Source of the DNA: Nilaparvata lugens
Taxonomy: Eukaryota > Arthropoda > Insecta > Hemiptera > Delphacidae
Length of the DNA stretch: 64,000 nt
Assembly: GCF_014356525.2 (NCBI RefSeq)
Contig: NC_052505.1
Location: 51,340,970 to 51,404,969 of the forward strand
Reading direction: 5' to 3'
In this document: one piece after another, positions 33,577 to 45,814 of the stretch
How the letters are laid out: each line of letters opens with the position of its first letter
Position numbering within the stretch: the first letter of the stretch is position 1
Made by a program: the position numbers and the translations under genes
The notes under the pieces: model-generated
Database searches by the model: none
The model's input: only the letters and a program-made list of their open reading frames with translations
Told to the model about the DNA's origin: nothing

Positions 33577-35082
33577 ACTGTGATCATACTATTGTTTTCA
33601 GAGTACATTTTCCCTTGTGTAAATTGTGAAATTTGATGATTTTAAAGTCGTCAAAACAGCTTTTCTACATCTATATAATAAGAGAGAGTAGGGTTGTGTT
33701 TGTTCGTGTTCGCAAATGATTTTTTGACATCAAAACATGTCAATTTGGGGATTGCATACCGGAAAAACGGGAATGATTTAGCTCTCCAAATTTTGCACAT
33801 AGATTCTAAAAATATCAATCTCGTGCACCTGGAAGCCCAAAGTTCAATTTTCCTGCTAGATTTTTCAGAATTAATGTTCAAATAATTTCATTAATGGTAC
33901 ATACGATTTCACATAAAAATAAAAAAATCACCAATTCATATGGTCGAAATTAAAAAAGGATAATCTGTTTCTAATATTGCTTTCTACCTCAATAATATTG
34001 TTTTGATAATTGATAAATATTTTTAATTATAATGTTAACATTTTTATTATAAATATAATAATAGTTTTGTTTTGATAATTAATAAATATTTTCATTTTCA
34101 CAAACTCTGTATAATAATAATATTATGGTGAATGTGAAACAGCTGCATCAAAGAAATTATCTCAAAAACATATGTTTGGAAAAAACATAGTTTTGAAATT
34201 TCGTTTTCCTGATGCAATGTTTAGGCCTACACGCGTGGCATGGATTATTAATTTTTCAGCTAGAACAGTTTTTTGAGACAAAGTAAATAAACGTCTACAG
34301 TTTCATCAATGCTGTATTGGCAATATGAAAACGCATGCAGTTAATATGTCTTTAAATAAAGGTGTTGATATTTACATGAATAAATTATTCTCTTCCATTT
34401 AAATTCTAAAATTATTCGAGCCCTGGTCGAATGATCGACTCACTGTATAGTAAGAAAATTTTAATATTGGAATGAGGGGTATTTTGGCAAGCTGAGCAAA
34501 AAATAAGGTCATATGCACCTCTCCGTTATATCTTCAAATGAAAAATTAGTTTTGTGGGTTGTCAAAAGTCCCTCTAAAGTACTCAACTTATTCTATCTTT
34601 TAGTAAAATAACAATGATCATCCATCCATCTATCATCTTCTATACTATAATAAATGGAAGAACTGGATTATACACGTATACAGGTGTAAAGTATAGGAAA
34701 TTTATGTTTGACGCATCATCTCGTCTGAACTACTGGACTGATTAACTTGAAATTTTGCATATAGATTCTTGCTTAACCGAGGATGGTTATAGACCTATTT
34801 TAAATTCTTCAAGATTTGATTACATAAAGTTTTCAGTTTGTCAAGTTTTCAATTATTTGTCATGCTTCCAGTTGTTGTAAGGAAGCAGCAGAACATCTCT
34901 CTTAAAACGAAAATTAGAAGATAGGTATGATTGGGGATCCTTTTCAAATGATAAAATTCAGTGAGATCTGTAAAAATTTATCAATTATTAAGCGATCAAG
35001 AGTCATCTTATGCCAGTTGGTTTTTTCACTTACCGTTTATTATCATTATTACATTTTGGTTGGATTGTGTTGTCATGTTGAG
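33577..35082. other. Gene-free intronic stretch
   Basis: AT-rich. Two short segments (33655-33720 and 34645-34800) resemble the dispersed CTATATAATAAGAGAG / TTGAAATTTTGCATATAGATTCT repeat fragments. Nothing else is supported. Confidence 0.4.
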
Positions 35083-37440
35083 CTATGTTTCATTCATGTA
35101 TATGCATTTATGAGTGTAGAATAAATTTGAATTTGAAAGGATGGAGTTTCTTCCGATCAGCCAATACAGCTTTTTATATTTGATTCCAAGCTCTTCTCTC
35201 TTCTTCTTGACATGGGCCTTCCAGCGAAGCTTTGCGTCCAAGGTCATACCTAGGTACCTGGCATCATTAGCATATGGTACAACTTGGTTGTTGATAGTTA
35301 TTGATATGGGCAGGTCCTTCTTATTGGTAAAATTGATGTGAATCGACTTTGCTTCATTTGATTTCATTCTCCACTTTCTAGTCCAATCTCGGATTTTGTC
35401 GATTTTTTGTAATTTTTTTCTTGAAATATGAATATTACTGTCTACTGATAATATGACTGTATCGTCCGCAAATGTTGCTTTTGTATTATCATCAAGGCTG
35501 GGTATATCGCTGGTGCAGAGTAGGTAAAGAAATAGTCATAGAACACTGCCTTGAGGAACTCCTGCTTTAATTTCCTTCAAATCAGAATATGAACTTCCAT
35601 GCCTGACCCTTAAGTATCTGTCGGTCAGATAGGATTGTCATATATCTGTATATTGCTTTGGTAGCACTTTTTTCAGTTTGAAAGAAGACCTTCATGCCAT
35701 CCTTCATCAAAAACTTGCCATTTATCAAGGAAAGCTGCTGAACAACCTTTTCCTTCTAGGGACTTCTCTATTACATTCACAATCCTATACACTTGGTCTA
35801 TTGTTGAGTGTTTCACTCTGAAGCAAAATTGGTGATTTGGAATTATGTTCTCTCTCAATTATTGGTGTAAGCCTACTCAGTGAAATCCTTTCAAACAACT
35901 TGGATAGGATAGGTTACAATGATATTGGCCTATATGATGATACTTTATGTGGCTTGAGTAGCATTATAACCTCTGCTACTTTCCACATTCCTGGTACGAA
36001 TTTTAGTCTGAAAGAAGCATGGAAAATGTTTGTTAATTTCACTATTGCTTTTCGTAGTAGGTGCTCGAGGACTAAGCCAGTTAACATGTCAAATCCAGGA
36101 ATTTCTTTGATATTTAAATTTCTTATTTCTCTTCTCACTTCCTCTACTGTAACACGCATTATTTCTTGATTCAGCTGTAAGATATTCTCATCCGCTTCTA
36201 AAGTATCCTCTTCACCTGTGTTGTTTGGCTGAAAAACATTTACAATATGATCCGCAAATTAATGTCTGTGTCTTTTCATCACTACTCCATGCACATTGTC
36301 TTGCTTTCTGAGAGGAGGAGATTGTTGAATGATTCTTTTTACAGCTGCCTTCCAGAGTGAGTAGTCCGTACTGCATTCTGCTGTTAAGTTTCTCAAGTAA
36401 CTATTAATTGATTCATCCTTGATACATTGAATCTCTCTCCTTAGTTCTTGAGTTATATTGTTCAAAACTCTTTTATCTTGAGGGGAACGTGATTGCTGCC
36501 ATCTCCTTCTAGCTCTACGTTTTTCCACAATCTGCAATTTCTGCTGGGTAATTATTTCCAGTGGTTCTTCTTCTTATTTGTGGGGTATCACACCATGCTG
36601 CCTGTTGGATATCACTCACAAACCTCTCTAACTCCCGATCAATATGTTCTTCGTTTCTTAATGATGAGTTCAATTCATTCTTCCCTTCAGAATCTGTTGG
36701 AAATCATCCCAATCGCACGCGGCTATTCGCTTGATACCATGAACATATATCTAATGGTTCTCTCGTCTTCCACCTTATCTTGTTTACAACTTCTAGAATT
36801 TCCAATCCTCGTACTTTCAGATTTTCCAGTTTCATGTCTGTACTACAAGAGTGATGAAGCTTTTTAACTATCAGTCTTATTGGTCTCGACTGCTTATCTT
36901 CATAGGAGTGCCAGTTGAACCCATCTTTAATCAACTCTCTGGTAACATTCCTATAAGTTTCCGAATCAACTGCATTTTTTTAAAATGTCTCTTCACTTAA
37001 CAGTTTTATCCTTAATTTGTTAGCTGGCGACATTTTTCTCAAACTTGTAAGAAGTACATACAGGTACTTAATATCATCAATAATGATTTTCGCAGACTCG
37101 TCTTCGAGTTATGGCGATGGAGTGCTAAGCTTCCTCTTCTTGGTAGCCAGCTTAGTACGAGTTCTGATCCATTCAGTTTCTTTAGCCAATTCTTGTCAAT
37201 TTTTTGTCAATTTTCTGATCCATTCAGTTTCTTTAGTCAATTTAGAATTCTTCTTCATTTGTCGAGTAGTTCTCGGCTGCTAAGCTGGTAGGCTGTGGGC
37301 TGTGGATCTTTTTCTCAATATTGAGAAATATTTTCTCCAAATCCTTCATTTTTTGCAAGAGTTCTGCGTTGCTTTTCTCTAGCTCCTTCCTCTTCTCATC
37401 AGATTCCTTCCAGGCGATCAAAAGTACCACCTGCTCGGCT
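35083..37440 (-). mobile_element. Jockey-clade LINE, minus strand, endonuclease deleted
   Basis: ORF1: a coiled-coil-like N-terminal piece (37242-37430) and a PRE_C2HC-type block (36704-36934; NWHSYEDKQSRPIRLIVKKL, KIRWKTREPLDI). ORF2: linker (36259-36537; KRRARRRWQQSRSPQDKRVL) and RT blocks at 35914-36159 (EIPGFDMLTGLVLEHLLRKA, SSYRPISL), 35673-35858 (NHQFCFRVKHSTIDQVYRIV) and 35083-35367 (NDARYLGMTLDAKLRWKAHV). Reading across 36700-36540, ORF1 sequence passes almost directly into the post-endonuclease linker, so the rest of ORF1 and the whole endonuclease are missing. All frames are broken. Confidence 0.85.
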
Positions 37441-38481
37441 GAAACTTCATTCGCTTTTATATACTGATCCGGTGGTGGACACTGTATCTAAGGTGTATTT
37501 GTCATGTTGTTGGTGTCCATGCTCTCGTTAGTGGCTCCTTTTTCTTCTTGCTCTGATGGCTTCACCAAGTCCGACAGTGCGATTTTGCAAACATGCCTTT
37601 CAAACAACACTCGTGATCAACACTCACGCACACGGATACGCGAACGCGAGCTATATTACGGCCGTAAAAAGCAGGTCGCTTTGCTTGCATTAAATACCGC
37701 AGTTGACGACGGATACTACAAATATTTTTTTTCCACTTTTTATCGCGAACAAACTGCTGACTCACTACTTCTACTCAACACTACGATTCTAATCTACTCC
37801 TCTATACGTCCTTCCTCAACGAGTTCTAGCGCAATACTGACTCGGGAAAGCAATTTAGAATAAGGTTACTACTGTACGATAGCTTGTGCGTATGGATCAA
37901 TTATTTCATCATGAAACTTATCAGCTTTTCACTCTTGTATATTGCATATCATATCTTGAATAATGATTGTTTGACAAGATAGGCATCTATCGAAGTCATA
38001 AACTGTAATGAAATGCTTTCAAAGCAATGTGTTTTGATCTACTAATTATTATCAAGTTATTTCAATATTCTCAGAATGTGTTTGTGCAGCACTATTATCT
38101 CGTTCTACACGCTTTCCCCATAATTTTTATAGCAACGAATTAGAGACTAATAAGCTACAATACACGTTGATTGCGATTTTCACATTTCATCCCATACAAG
38201 CTGATCTGGGATTCAGAATCTCTGTTATTTTTCACCAGAATTTGATTAAGTCTTCTTTCTCAATGGAACACTGATGTATGCATTTCTGTAATAATAGGCT
38301 TCAGCCTGGCAACATTTATCATCAGACATTCACTTCCTGTTTCATCCAGCCTGCAATGAATAAATAAAACTTGAAAAATTATTAAAACAAGTAAAAATGC
38401 AATTTGAAATTTATAAGAATCTCATTACATGTCTTCCAACAAAAATGATTTACCTTAAGTTCCATTTTTCGTGTTTAACAG
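37441..38481. other. Intronic stretch, LINE 5' region and unassigned sequence
   Basis: 37441-37870 is GC-richer (ACGCGAACGCGAGCTATATT) and may be the 5' part of the adjacent Jockey element. 37870-38470 is plain AT-rich intron ending in the acceptor GTGTTTAACAG. Confidence 0.4.
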
Positions 38482-38872
38482 ACGTTCTTCCACTGAAGAT
38501 TCTGACTGTTCCACGTCTTCTGATGACTCAATAAAGCTGCTACAGAAGTTGAAAGAGGAACGTGAACGAGCAATGAAGGAGCGAAAGTTGCAAAAGGAGT
38601 TGATGAAAGCCAATGAAACGCCGGAAGAAAAACGACTGAGGCGTCTAATGAAGAAGGAGCAGAAAGAGCGGAAGAGGAAGGAGCGAATGGGATGGGACAA
38701 TGACTACCTGCATTACACCAACACTGACAATCCGTTCGGAGACGGCAATCTGTTGGCCACCTTCGTCTGGTCCAAAAAGCTCGACAAAGAGGGACTGTCT
38801 GGTGTTAGCAGGGAGGAACTCGAAGTCAGGAATCGCCAGAAACAGGAGGAGAATAGGAGAGAACTTGAAAAG
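38482..38872 (+). CDS. cactin: Cactin exon: conserved N-terminal region
   Basis: Acceptor TTTAACAG/A and donor AAAAG/GTGACT. It contributes 130 codons after completing the split Arg, and ends at a codon boundary. An acidic Ser stretch (STEDSDCSTSSDDS) is followed by a long charged coiled-coil-like helix (LKEERERAMKERKLQKELM). Then come the diagnostic cactin blocks TPEEKRLRRLMKK, MGWDNDYLHYTNTDNPFGD and LLATFVWSKKLDKEG, with ELEVRNRQKQEENRRELEK at the end. The match to metazoan cactin is strong and colinear with the following exons. No frameshift or stop is present. Confidence 0.95.
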
Positions 38873-39544
38873 GTGACTCATTTCTATCTATAGATTTAAA
38901 ATTTTGCTGAATGGTTCCCTTATAGGTCTGGGTAATGAGATGGGACCATTAATTATGTGTTTCAATCACTGTATTCACTAAAATGATTGATCTATTGATC
39001 ACTTATTTATTAATATTATATATATCAATACAAATATATAACTTTTATAGTCACTTGTAGCAATAACAATGGCTATAAGTGCAAAGCCTTATGCACTTAC
39101 ATATCACTTATCACGGTAAATCAAATCAATATCTTTATTGCCGAAAACATTGAACAATGCTATAACAACGTCAGAAGCTGAAAAATTACAACAGAGCATA
39201 AATAATAGGCTACAAATTACATAAACAAATAATACAAATAAATATTTACACAAATAATGTACAGGAGCTTTCATTGGAATTATATAAATATCTCAGCAAC
39301 TAAAATTGAGTTCGCACATATATATCGAAAACTTAACGACACACTACCTGCATAGTGTAAAATCTGAGTTAAAGGTATGCTCATTGGAATAGAAACACTT
39401 TTGAATGAGTATTTTCTTTAGAACTTGAAATGATTCTCATCCATTGCTCTAACCTCGAGTGGTAATTTATTAAATATTTTAATACTCATGTAGCGCCAAT
39501 TTTTCTGAGCCGTAGTCCAATAGTGAGCGTCAATTCTTATATTT
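38873..39544. other. Intronic stretch without recognisable element
   Basis: AT-rich. AATCAATATCTTTATTGCCG at 39125-39145 resembles the 3' tails of insect retroelements on the minus strand, but no body follows. Nothing else is supported. Confidence 0.4.
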
Positions 39545-39546
39545 TA

Positions 39547-39642
39547 ATTAAATAATAAGACTAATAAATTGTCAAAAACCACAGATTTTATTGATAGACC
39601 GAAAGACCGGTTTCGGTTGTTACATCATTGTCAATCTCTGAT
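39547..39642 (-). repeat. Terminal hairpin module shared with Penelope element
   Basis: On the minus strand: GTTTATCAGAGATTGACAAT, TGTAACAACCGAAACCGGTC, TTTCGGTC and TTTTTGACAATTTATTAGTC. The core ACCGAAA-GACCGG-TTTCGGT (plus strand) forms a 7-bp stem. It directly follows the stop of the LINE ORF2, so it occupies the LINE 3' end, yet it matches both ends of the Penelope element at 57201-60291. Confidence 0.75.
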
Positions 39643-40621
39643 AAACTCAAGATTTCTTCTTATATTCTTGTCTACTTATATTTTGCCTACTTCTTGTATT
39701 GTAATCGTGAATGTTGGCATTCAGAGTACATTTGTGAGTGTGCTTCCTCATATATAGAAAACATGTAAATATGTAGAGAGAGGGAAGAGCCAATAGTTTC
39801 AAGTTGAAGAAAAGTGGCTTACAAGTTGCCAGTGGTGGTGCATGACAAATTATTCTTACTGCTTTGTTCTGAAGCTTGAAGAGTGTAGGTAACAATGAGC
39901 TATTACCCCACAATTGAATACCGTACGCTAAATAACTATAAATATGAGCATAATATTCATTAATTATCACCCCATGCCTAACAATATTTCTTAGTCTATG
40001 TAACATAAAAATACCCTTGGCAAGCTTACCACATACATCAAGGATATGAGCTTTCGAATTAAGATTGTTGTCAAGTGTTAGCCCTAGAAATTTAAAGGAA
40101 CTGAATTTTTCTGATTTTCTGAATTGTAGGTCTTTAGTTTTAAGCTTGTTCAGGCAAAGAGTGTTGGCAGCACACCAATCTTCATTTTTTTTGTGCAACT
40201 CTCAGTTGTAGTGTCAATAAAACTTTCATCAATACCACTAATTCTTAATCCTAAGTCATCTGCAAAAAGGTATGGGTGACTGACTATCTTTGCAGCATTC
40301 ATTGATGAAATTCGGCAAACCATTTATATAGATTACGAATAGAAGTAGCCCCAGTATTGATCCCTGTTGGACCCCAAAACCTATTACTTCTCCACTTGAG
40401 ACTTTACCATTTTCAATTACATATTGTAACCACTTGTTGCTGAGGTAAGAGCCAATGACAGATTCACTGCTGCCCTGTCAAGACCATAGAATGATAGCTT
40501 ATCACAAAGCTTTACATGCTCCACTGTATCAAATGCTTGTGACAGATCAAAGGACCTAAGATTAACTTTTCTCTTCTGATCCAAGCAGCTTATAATATCC
40601 TGAACTATATTTAACACATTG

Positions 40622-41247
40622 GTCCATATGAATAAAACCAGAGCAAATGCTCATGAGCAAGAGCATGGAGCATAAGGTTTTGCACATGAGCAAAAGGTAG
40701 AAGCAAAAGCATTTGCTCATTTTTATATGAATAAGCTTTACCTTATACGATGCTATGCTCCTGAAGTCTGAAGTAAATGCTCACTTATTTTAAAAGATTT
40801 TTCATCTTTACCTTATACGATACTATGCTCCTGAAGTCTGAAGTAAATGCTCACTTATTTTAAAAGATTTTTCATCAGCTGATTCGCTTTTGTAGCTTTA
40901 CTTTGTTTTTATAGCTCACGGAAGCGCTAAATATACAAGTAGGGAGCACCGCTTGTGGTTGCGTCGTCTGCTCTGTTTTCTATTTATGAATAGAGTTTTA
41001 GGTTAGTTGGGATTAGAATTTTGAAATAATAGCGTGAAAAAATGTCATCTCTATAATAATCTCCAGCATATTCTTATAATATCAATAGCCTTCTTATAAT
41101 CGTCTACACTCTTCTTCTTAAATACCTATTTCCTATTCTGTGATGGCTATCTTACTGATGGTTTTGCTTACGTTTATTCATAGAGAATGAAGCAAATGCT
41201 CCATATTATAGAAGTATAAGCAAATGTTCAACTTTATTCATATGGCC
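40622..41247. mobile_element. GGCCATATG-family element, 626 bp, 5-bp TSD
   Basis: The ends are GTCCATATGAATAAA and TTTATTCATATGGCC, with target duplication CATTG on both sides (40617-40621 and 41248-41252). Inside are several copies of the palindrome-like GAGCAAATGCTC and AGCATTTGCTC, a 69-bp tandem duplication (40738-40875) and GC-richer sequence near 40920-40990. There is no coding capacity. The larger relative is at 47731-50075, in opposite orientation. Confidence 0.8.
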
Positions 41248-41593
41248 CATTGTCACATGTACTCAAGTTTTTTCTTAATCCGTACTGATCTTTCAATAGT
41301 AATTCGTTATTTTAAAAGTATTCAGCTAGTTGCTTGTAGAGGAGCTTCTCAAAAATCTTGGAATATATCTTTATAATACAAAAATGGGTCTGTAGTTTTC
41401 TATTTTCGACTTGTCAACTTTCTTATGAGTAGGTATCATCTTACCCTTTTTGAGGTCATAAGGGAATATGCCCAAGTCTATACATATATTAATTATATGT
41501 GTCAGTACTTCAGAGATCTTAGTAGCAGCTAATTTGAAAATAAAAAGTTCAAGTCATAGACATCTAAGCAGTTACTGTTTCTTATTCCATATA

Positions 41594-44070
41594 CAGAGTG
41601 TCCCACCAAGGTTGTAACAGCCGTTGACCATTGATTCTACTCGACATTTCTGACAATAAATGTTCAGTAAACTTTTTTCCTATCGACCTTAGTTTTCCAG
41701 ATGTACAGATTTATCGATATTTTCAGAATATGCCTACATCCAGTCATTAAATACTCAATAACTGGAAAACTACTGGTCGAATTTCAATTTCAAGGGGATT
41801 GTTGGAAAGTGAAAAACATTTCTGACAAGATTAATGTAATTTTATTCGTTGTTATATATTTTTTAGTTTTTTATTAGGGCTTAAACTTGAAAAAATGCTA
41901 TTCTTAAAATTCAAAGTCAAATTTCAAACCGTTTTTTCTCGATTTTTCTCCGGCTAATTATAGTGGTTTCAATATTCCAAAAACTTCTCCATTTCATAAG
42001 CTTTCGAATGAGTATAGATTCGAAAAGGTAAGTTTCATGATAAAGTGTTCATAATTGCTAATATCTGGAATGAACATCTTCAAAATGAGGAAATTCACAA
42101 ACACCATGCATCAAGTGGTGATCCTAAGGGTGAAATCACCTGATTTCTCTCTGATAATATTCACAAGTTTTAATCAACATTTTAACATTATACAATGATA
42201 TGACTTTTTCAATAACTTGCATTATTTCCTGGACCATAAATCCTGAATAAAATAACAAGAAGTGTATGTTTCAGCCTATTTTCAGTATAGTTTTCAGTGT
42301 GCTTTCCAGTTAATTGGCATGATATGTATCAACTTTGGCTAGTAGAGAAGTTTTCGCGTTTATCATTTTTCGTAATTATCATGAAATTTACCTTGTTTGA
42401 GTAATTGAACATGTTATTGGTGTATGGAGAGTGTGTATGCAATTCAAGAGAGGCAGAGAAAGTATACAGGATACGTTTTCCTGACCGAAAACACCCATCT
42501 CATAACACGTCTTTAAGATTGACAGATGTCAAGATGGCTAGGATCAGTTTCAAGGTACCAGAGGCCCTTCTCAATTTCTGAAGCTTTAGAGAATCTTATT
42601 CTAAAGTATTTTGAGCAGAATCCTAGATCCAGTATCCGGCGGGCAGCTGGGATGTTGGATGTTTCAAGAATGATAGTTCAAAGGATATTGAAGAACAATA
42701 ACTTTTGACCATTTCATGATACCCCAGTTCAAGAGTTCAATGAACCTGATACTGTTTCAAGGATGCAGTTTTGCCGTTGGATCTTAGCACAAGATTGTGT
42801 TTCAAACATTTTATGGACAGATCACAGATAAAAGTACATTCATAAGAACTGGTGCTGTAAATTTCTACAATACACATACATGGACCTTTCATTTTTCCTG
42901 CAAGAATAAATGGTGAAGTTTTTATGGACTTTCTGGCCAATGAGCTTCACGAATTGATGGAAGACGTGCCTCTCAATTTGAGGCAGAATATGTGGCTCCA
43001 GTTGGATGACTGCCTCCCTCATTATGCTAGAAATCCGTGGGTGGCTTGATAACAATTATGCTGGGCGGTGGATTGGCCGAGGTGGACCCGTAAGTTGGCC
43101 ACCACGCTCACCTGATCTTACTCCAATGGACTTCTACTTTTGTGGGGTTGTAAAAAGTAAAGTTTACAGAGAACCTGTAGAGACCAGGGAGGAACTGATT
43201 CTCAGAATTCGATTGACGTTTAAAGTGATGAAGACACGGCCCAACGAATTGAGAAGGGCAGCTAGAAGCTTGATTGGTAAACGGCAGCAGAAGTTGCATA
43301 AAAAGAAATGGAGGCTATTTTGAATTCCTGTAAGCAGTGAGCATGATATTTAACTTGATTACCATCTGAATGATTGCCATCAGTTTTTTTTAATTCTGTC
43401 ATTCATCTACTTTGAATTATTATTCTATGAATAAATTTTGTTGGATCTTGTAAAAGTGCATGATTAATGTTTTATATAGGATTTGAGCTATATGCTACCG
43501 AAAATAATGCAATAATCATGTGATTTCACACTTAAGGATCATCACTTGATGCATGCTGTTTGTGAATTTCCTCATTTTGAAGGTGTTAATTCCAGATATT
43601 AGCAGTTTTGAACACTTTATCATGGAACTTTCCTTTTCGAATTTATACTCATTCGAAAGCTTATGGAATGGAGACGTTTTTAAAATATTGGAACCACTAT
43701 AATTACCCGGAGAAAAATCGAGAAAAACGGTTTGAAATTTGACCTTGAATTTGAAGAATAGCATTTTTTCAAGTTTAGGCTAAGCCCTAATAAAAAACTA
43801 CAAAATATCTAACAACCAATAAAATTACATTAATCTTGATAGAAATTTTTTTCTCTTTCCAACAATACCCTTGAAATTGAAATTCGACCAGTATTTTTCC
43901 AGTTATTGAGTATTTAATGACCGGAAGTAGGCATATTCTGAAAATATAAAAAAATCGATAAATCTCGAAAACTTGGGTCGATAGGGAAAAAGTTCAATGA
44001 ACATTTTTTGTCAGAAATGTCGAGATAAATCTATGGTCAACGGCTGTTACAACCTTGGTGGGACACCCTG
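41594..44070 (+). mobile_element. Tc1/mariner-type transposon with ~560-bp TIRs
   Basis: The ends are CAGAGTGTCCCACCAAGG and CCTTGGTGGGACACCCTG, flanked by TA (41592-41593 and 44071-44072). The terminal inverted repeats run 41594-42155 and 43515-44070 with high identity, very long for this superfamily. The transposase between them is on the plus strand and broken. Inserted into the minus-strand LINE. Confidence 0.88.
42430..43323 (+). pseudogene. Tc1/mariner-like transposase, frameshifted
   Basis: The N-terminal DNA-binding part (42526-42708) has RPFSISEALENLILKYFEQN and SSIRRAAGMLDVSRMIVQRI, a helix-turn-helix. The middle, in shifting frames, has DTVSRMQFCRWILAQDCVSN, FMDFLANELHELMED and MWLQLDDCLPHYARN, which carries a catalytic Asp. 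The C-terminal frame (43006-43323) has NNYAGRWIGRGGPVSWPPRS, then PDLTPMDFYF with the last catalytic residue an Asp, and ends KLHKKKWRLF. These are the hallmarks of insect transposases often annotated as Tc3-like. At least three frame changes make it inactive. Confidence 0.85.
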
Positions 44071-45000
44071 TATAGTAACAAATACCACTTCAACCTCAAC
44101 ATGATTGAAGCTAAACGTTGTAACTGGTTTTGGTATTTTCTTGACATAATACCTGGAATCAAATTTGCTCTTGGAAATAGGTTTTATTTGCTTGTCTACT
44201 CTATCTATAAAAAAACTATTTTTGTCGTCAATTGCCATATTTCATTCAATTTTGGAATATTTACTATTCTTACAAACATGTCTGTTAACTATTTCCCTAG
44301 CCGCTCTTGTTTTGTTTTTACTATCTGAAATGAGTTTACTGTTATATTCAAGCTTGGTTTTTTTATTGCTATTCTATATTGCTTTTCACTCTTATTATAC
44401 TCCTCCTTTATAGTGTCACTAAGGCTATCTTTCTACAAATAAAATAATTGTTTACATTTTATTTTCAAGATTTGTAGTTCTGGTGTATACCATTTATTAT
44501 AATCTCTGCTCTGGCATATCTTCCCTATCATCAGTGGTAGTAAGTGGTAATATCTTCGTATCACCATATTAACCGCTCCCATAAACAAGCTCTGAAATTT
44601 TTGAATTTTATGACTAATATAATCGAGCTCATAGACTGAAATTCAGTTTAATGATTCCAGATATGCCAGGAATAAGTTTGTCTTATCTGCACTAATTTGT
44701 CTTAGTAGTATTGCTTTTTTCTGTTTATTGATACAATACCTTTTTTTAATTTTAACTTCCAGACCCAAGGCATAATAATCCGAGAAAATAGTATGTAATA
44801 CTATTGCTGAAATGTATATGAGGCAATCTTGTCTATACACGATCCATGTGAATAAATATTAATAATATCTGGTCTGGTTATTTCCTTAGTTGTAATTGAC
44901 ATATCAAAACTAGCCAACAAGGTACATACATAGTTCATCTCTGTTTTCTGATTCAACATTAAAATCAGCTTGTAATATAACATTGCAATTAAAATTAAAC

Positions 45001-45628
45001 AAATAACTCAAAATTTCATTAAGCACCTCCATGTAGAAATATAATCAATAATCGAAATAAATTTAATATCAATTATGAAAATGTGCTATTAAATCATGAA
45101 AATTCATATTCTCTTGGTGAATATGATGCATTTGAGATGTAATTGATCATTAATCACAAGAATCAACAATTAATATTATACCATACAGAGTGTGGCATCA
45201 TAATTTCCTTTTTTGAAATGCGCACTATTCAGTTAGTTGATGACATAGCGGAGTGCTTGTAGTCACTTTCGAGAGGCGTGGTTTTAAAGAATCAACAGTT
45301 AATATTATATCATAGGGTGTATACCGGGATCGCTTGAATCACATCCATCTACCATGCATAGAGAGCAGTAGAAAAAGTAAAGTCGCTACAATGCAATGAC
45401 TTTATAACGTGAATCTTACTATATATATAGCTGTGATTCAATTCATCCCGGTAGGTATATATGATGTAATATCAATTTTTAATTCTTATCAATAATGATC
45501 AATTATATAAAAAAATAATAAAAATCATTCACCAAAAAATATATGTTTTCATCAATCAATCAAAAATCCTTTATTGTCATAAAACAAAAATTGTTAATAT
45601 AAACGCCAAGATACAAATGAAATATAAA
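45001..45628. other. Intronic stretch with one small MITE
   Basis: AT-rich. The only structured part is the TIR element at 45320-45459. ATCAATCAATCAAAAATCCTTTATTGTCA near 45555-45580 looks like a retroelement-tail remnant. Confidence 0.4.
45320..45459. repeat. Small MITE, ~20-bp TIRs
   Basis: TATACCGGGATCGCTTGAATCAC at the left and GTGATTCAATTCATCCCGGTAGGTATA at the right are imperfect inverted repeats. About 140 bp in all, no ORF. Confidence 0.6.
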
Positions 45629-45814
45629 CAGATGGAATTAAATAGAGAATGCATTTATTCAAATGCTAATTAATATATAATTATTATTTAACGAAAATCC
45701 TAAATAAATGCTGCAAATCACCTCGAAGAGGTCTTTTATTTAGGATTTTCGTTAAATAATAATTATATATTAATTAGCATTTGAATAAATGCATTCTCTA
45801 TTTAATTCCATCTG
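45629..45814. repeat. Perfect palindrome, 2 x 80 bp, 26-bp spacer
   Basis: CAGATGGAATTAAATAGAG ... AATCCTAAATAAA (45629-45708) is exactly reverse-complemented at 45735-45814. The spacer (TGCTGCAAATCACCTCGAAG...) is the inverse of the tail of the neighbouring SINE (46008-46040). Confidence 0.9.

Larger units (their letters stand above)
39545..45000 (-). mobile_element. CR1/Jockey-like LINE interrupted by two DNA elements
   Basis: One minus-strand LINE in three pieces: 39545-40621, 41248-41593 and 44071-45000. The endonuclease end is at the right (44640-44983; KEITRPDIINIYSHG, DYYALGLEVKIKKRY). The pre-RT region (44047-44238) has SKFDSRYYVKKIPKP. RT fingers (41270-41590) read FKLAATKISEVLTHIINICI and VDKSKIENYRPI. 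The palm (40417-40617) has NLRSFDLSQAFDTVEH. The C-terminal region (39647-40198) has LGLTLDNNLNSKAHIL and NEYYAHIYSYLAYGIQLWG. Removing each DNA element with one target-site copy restores a continuous reading frame across the join. The LINE itself also carries stops. Confidence 0.85.
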
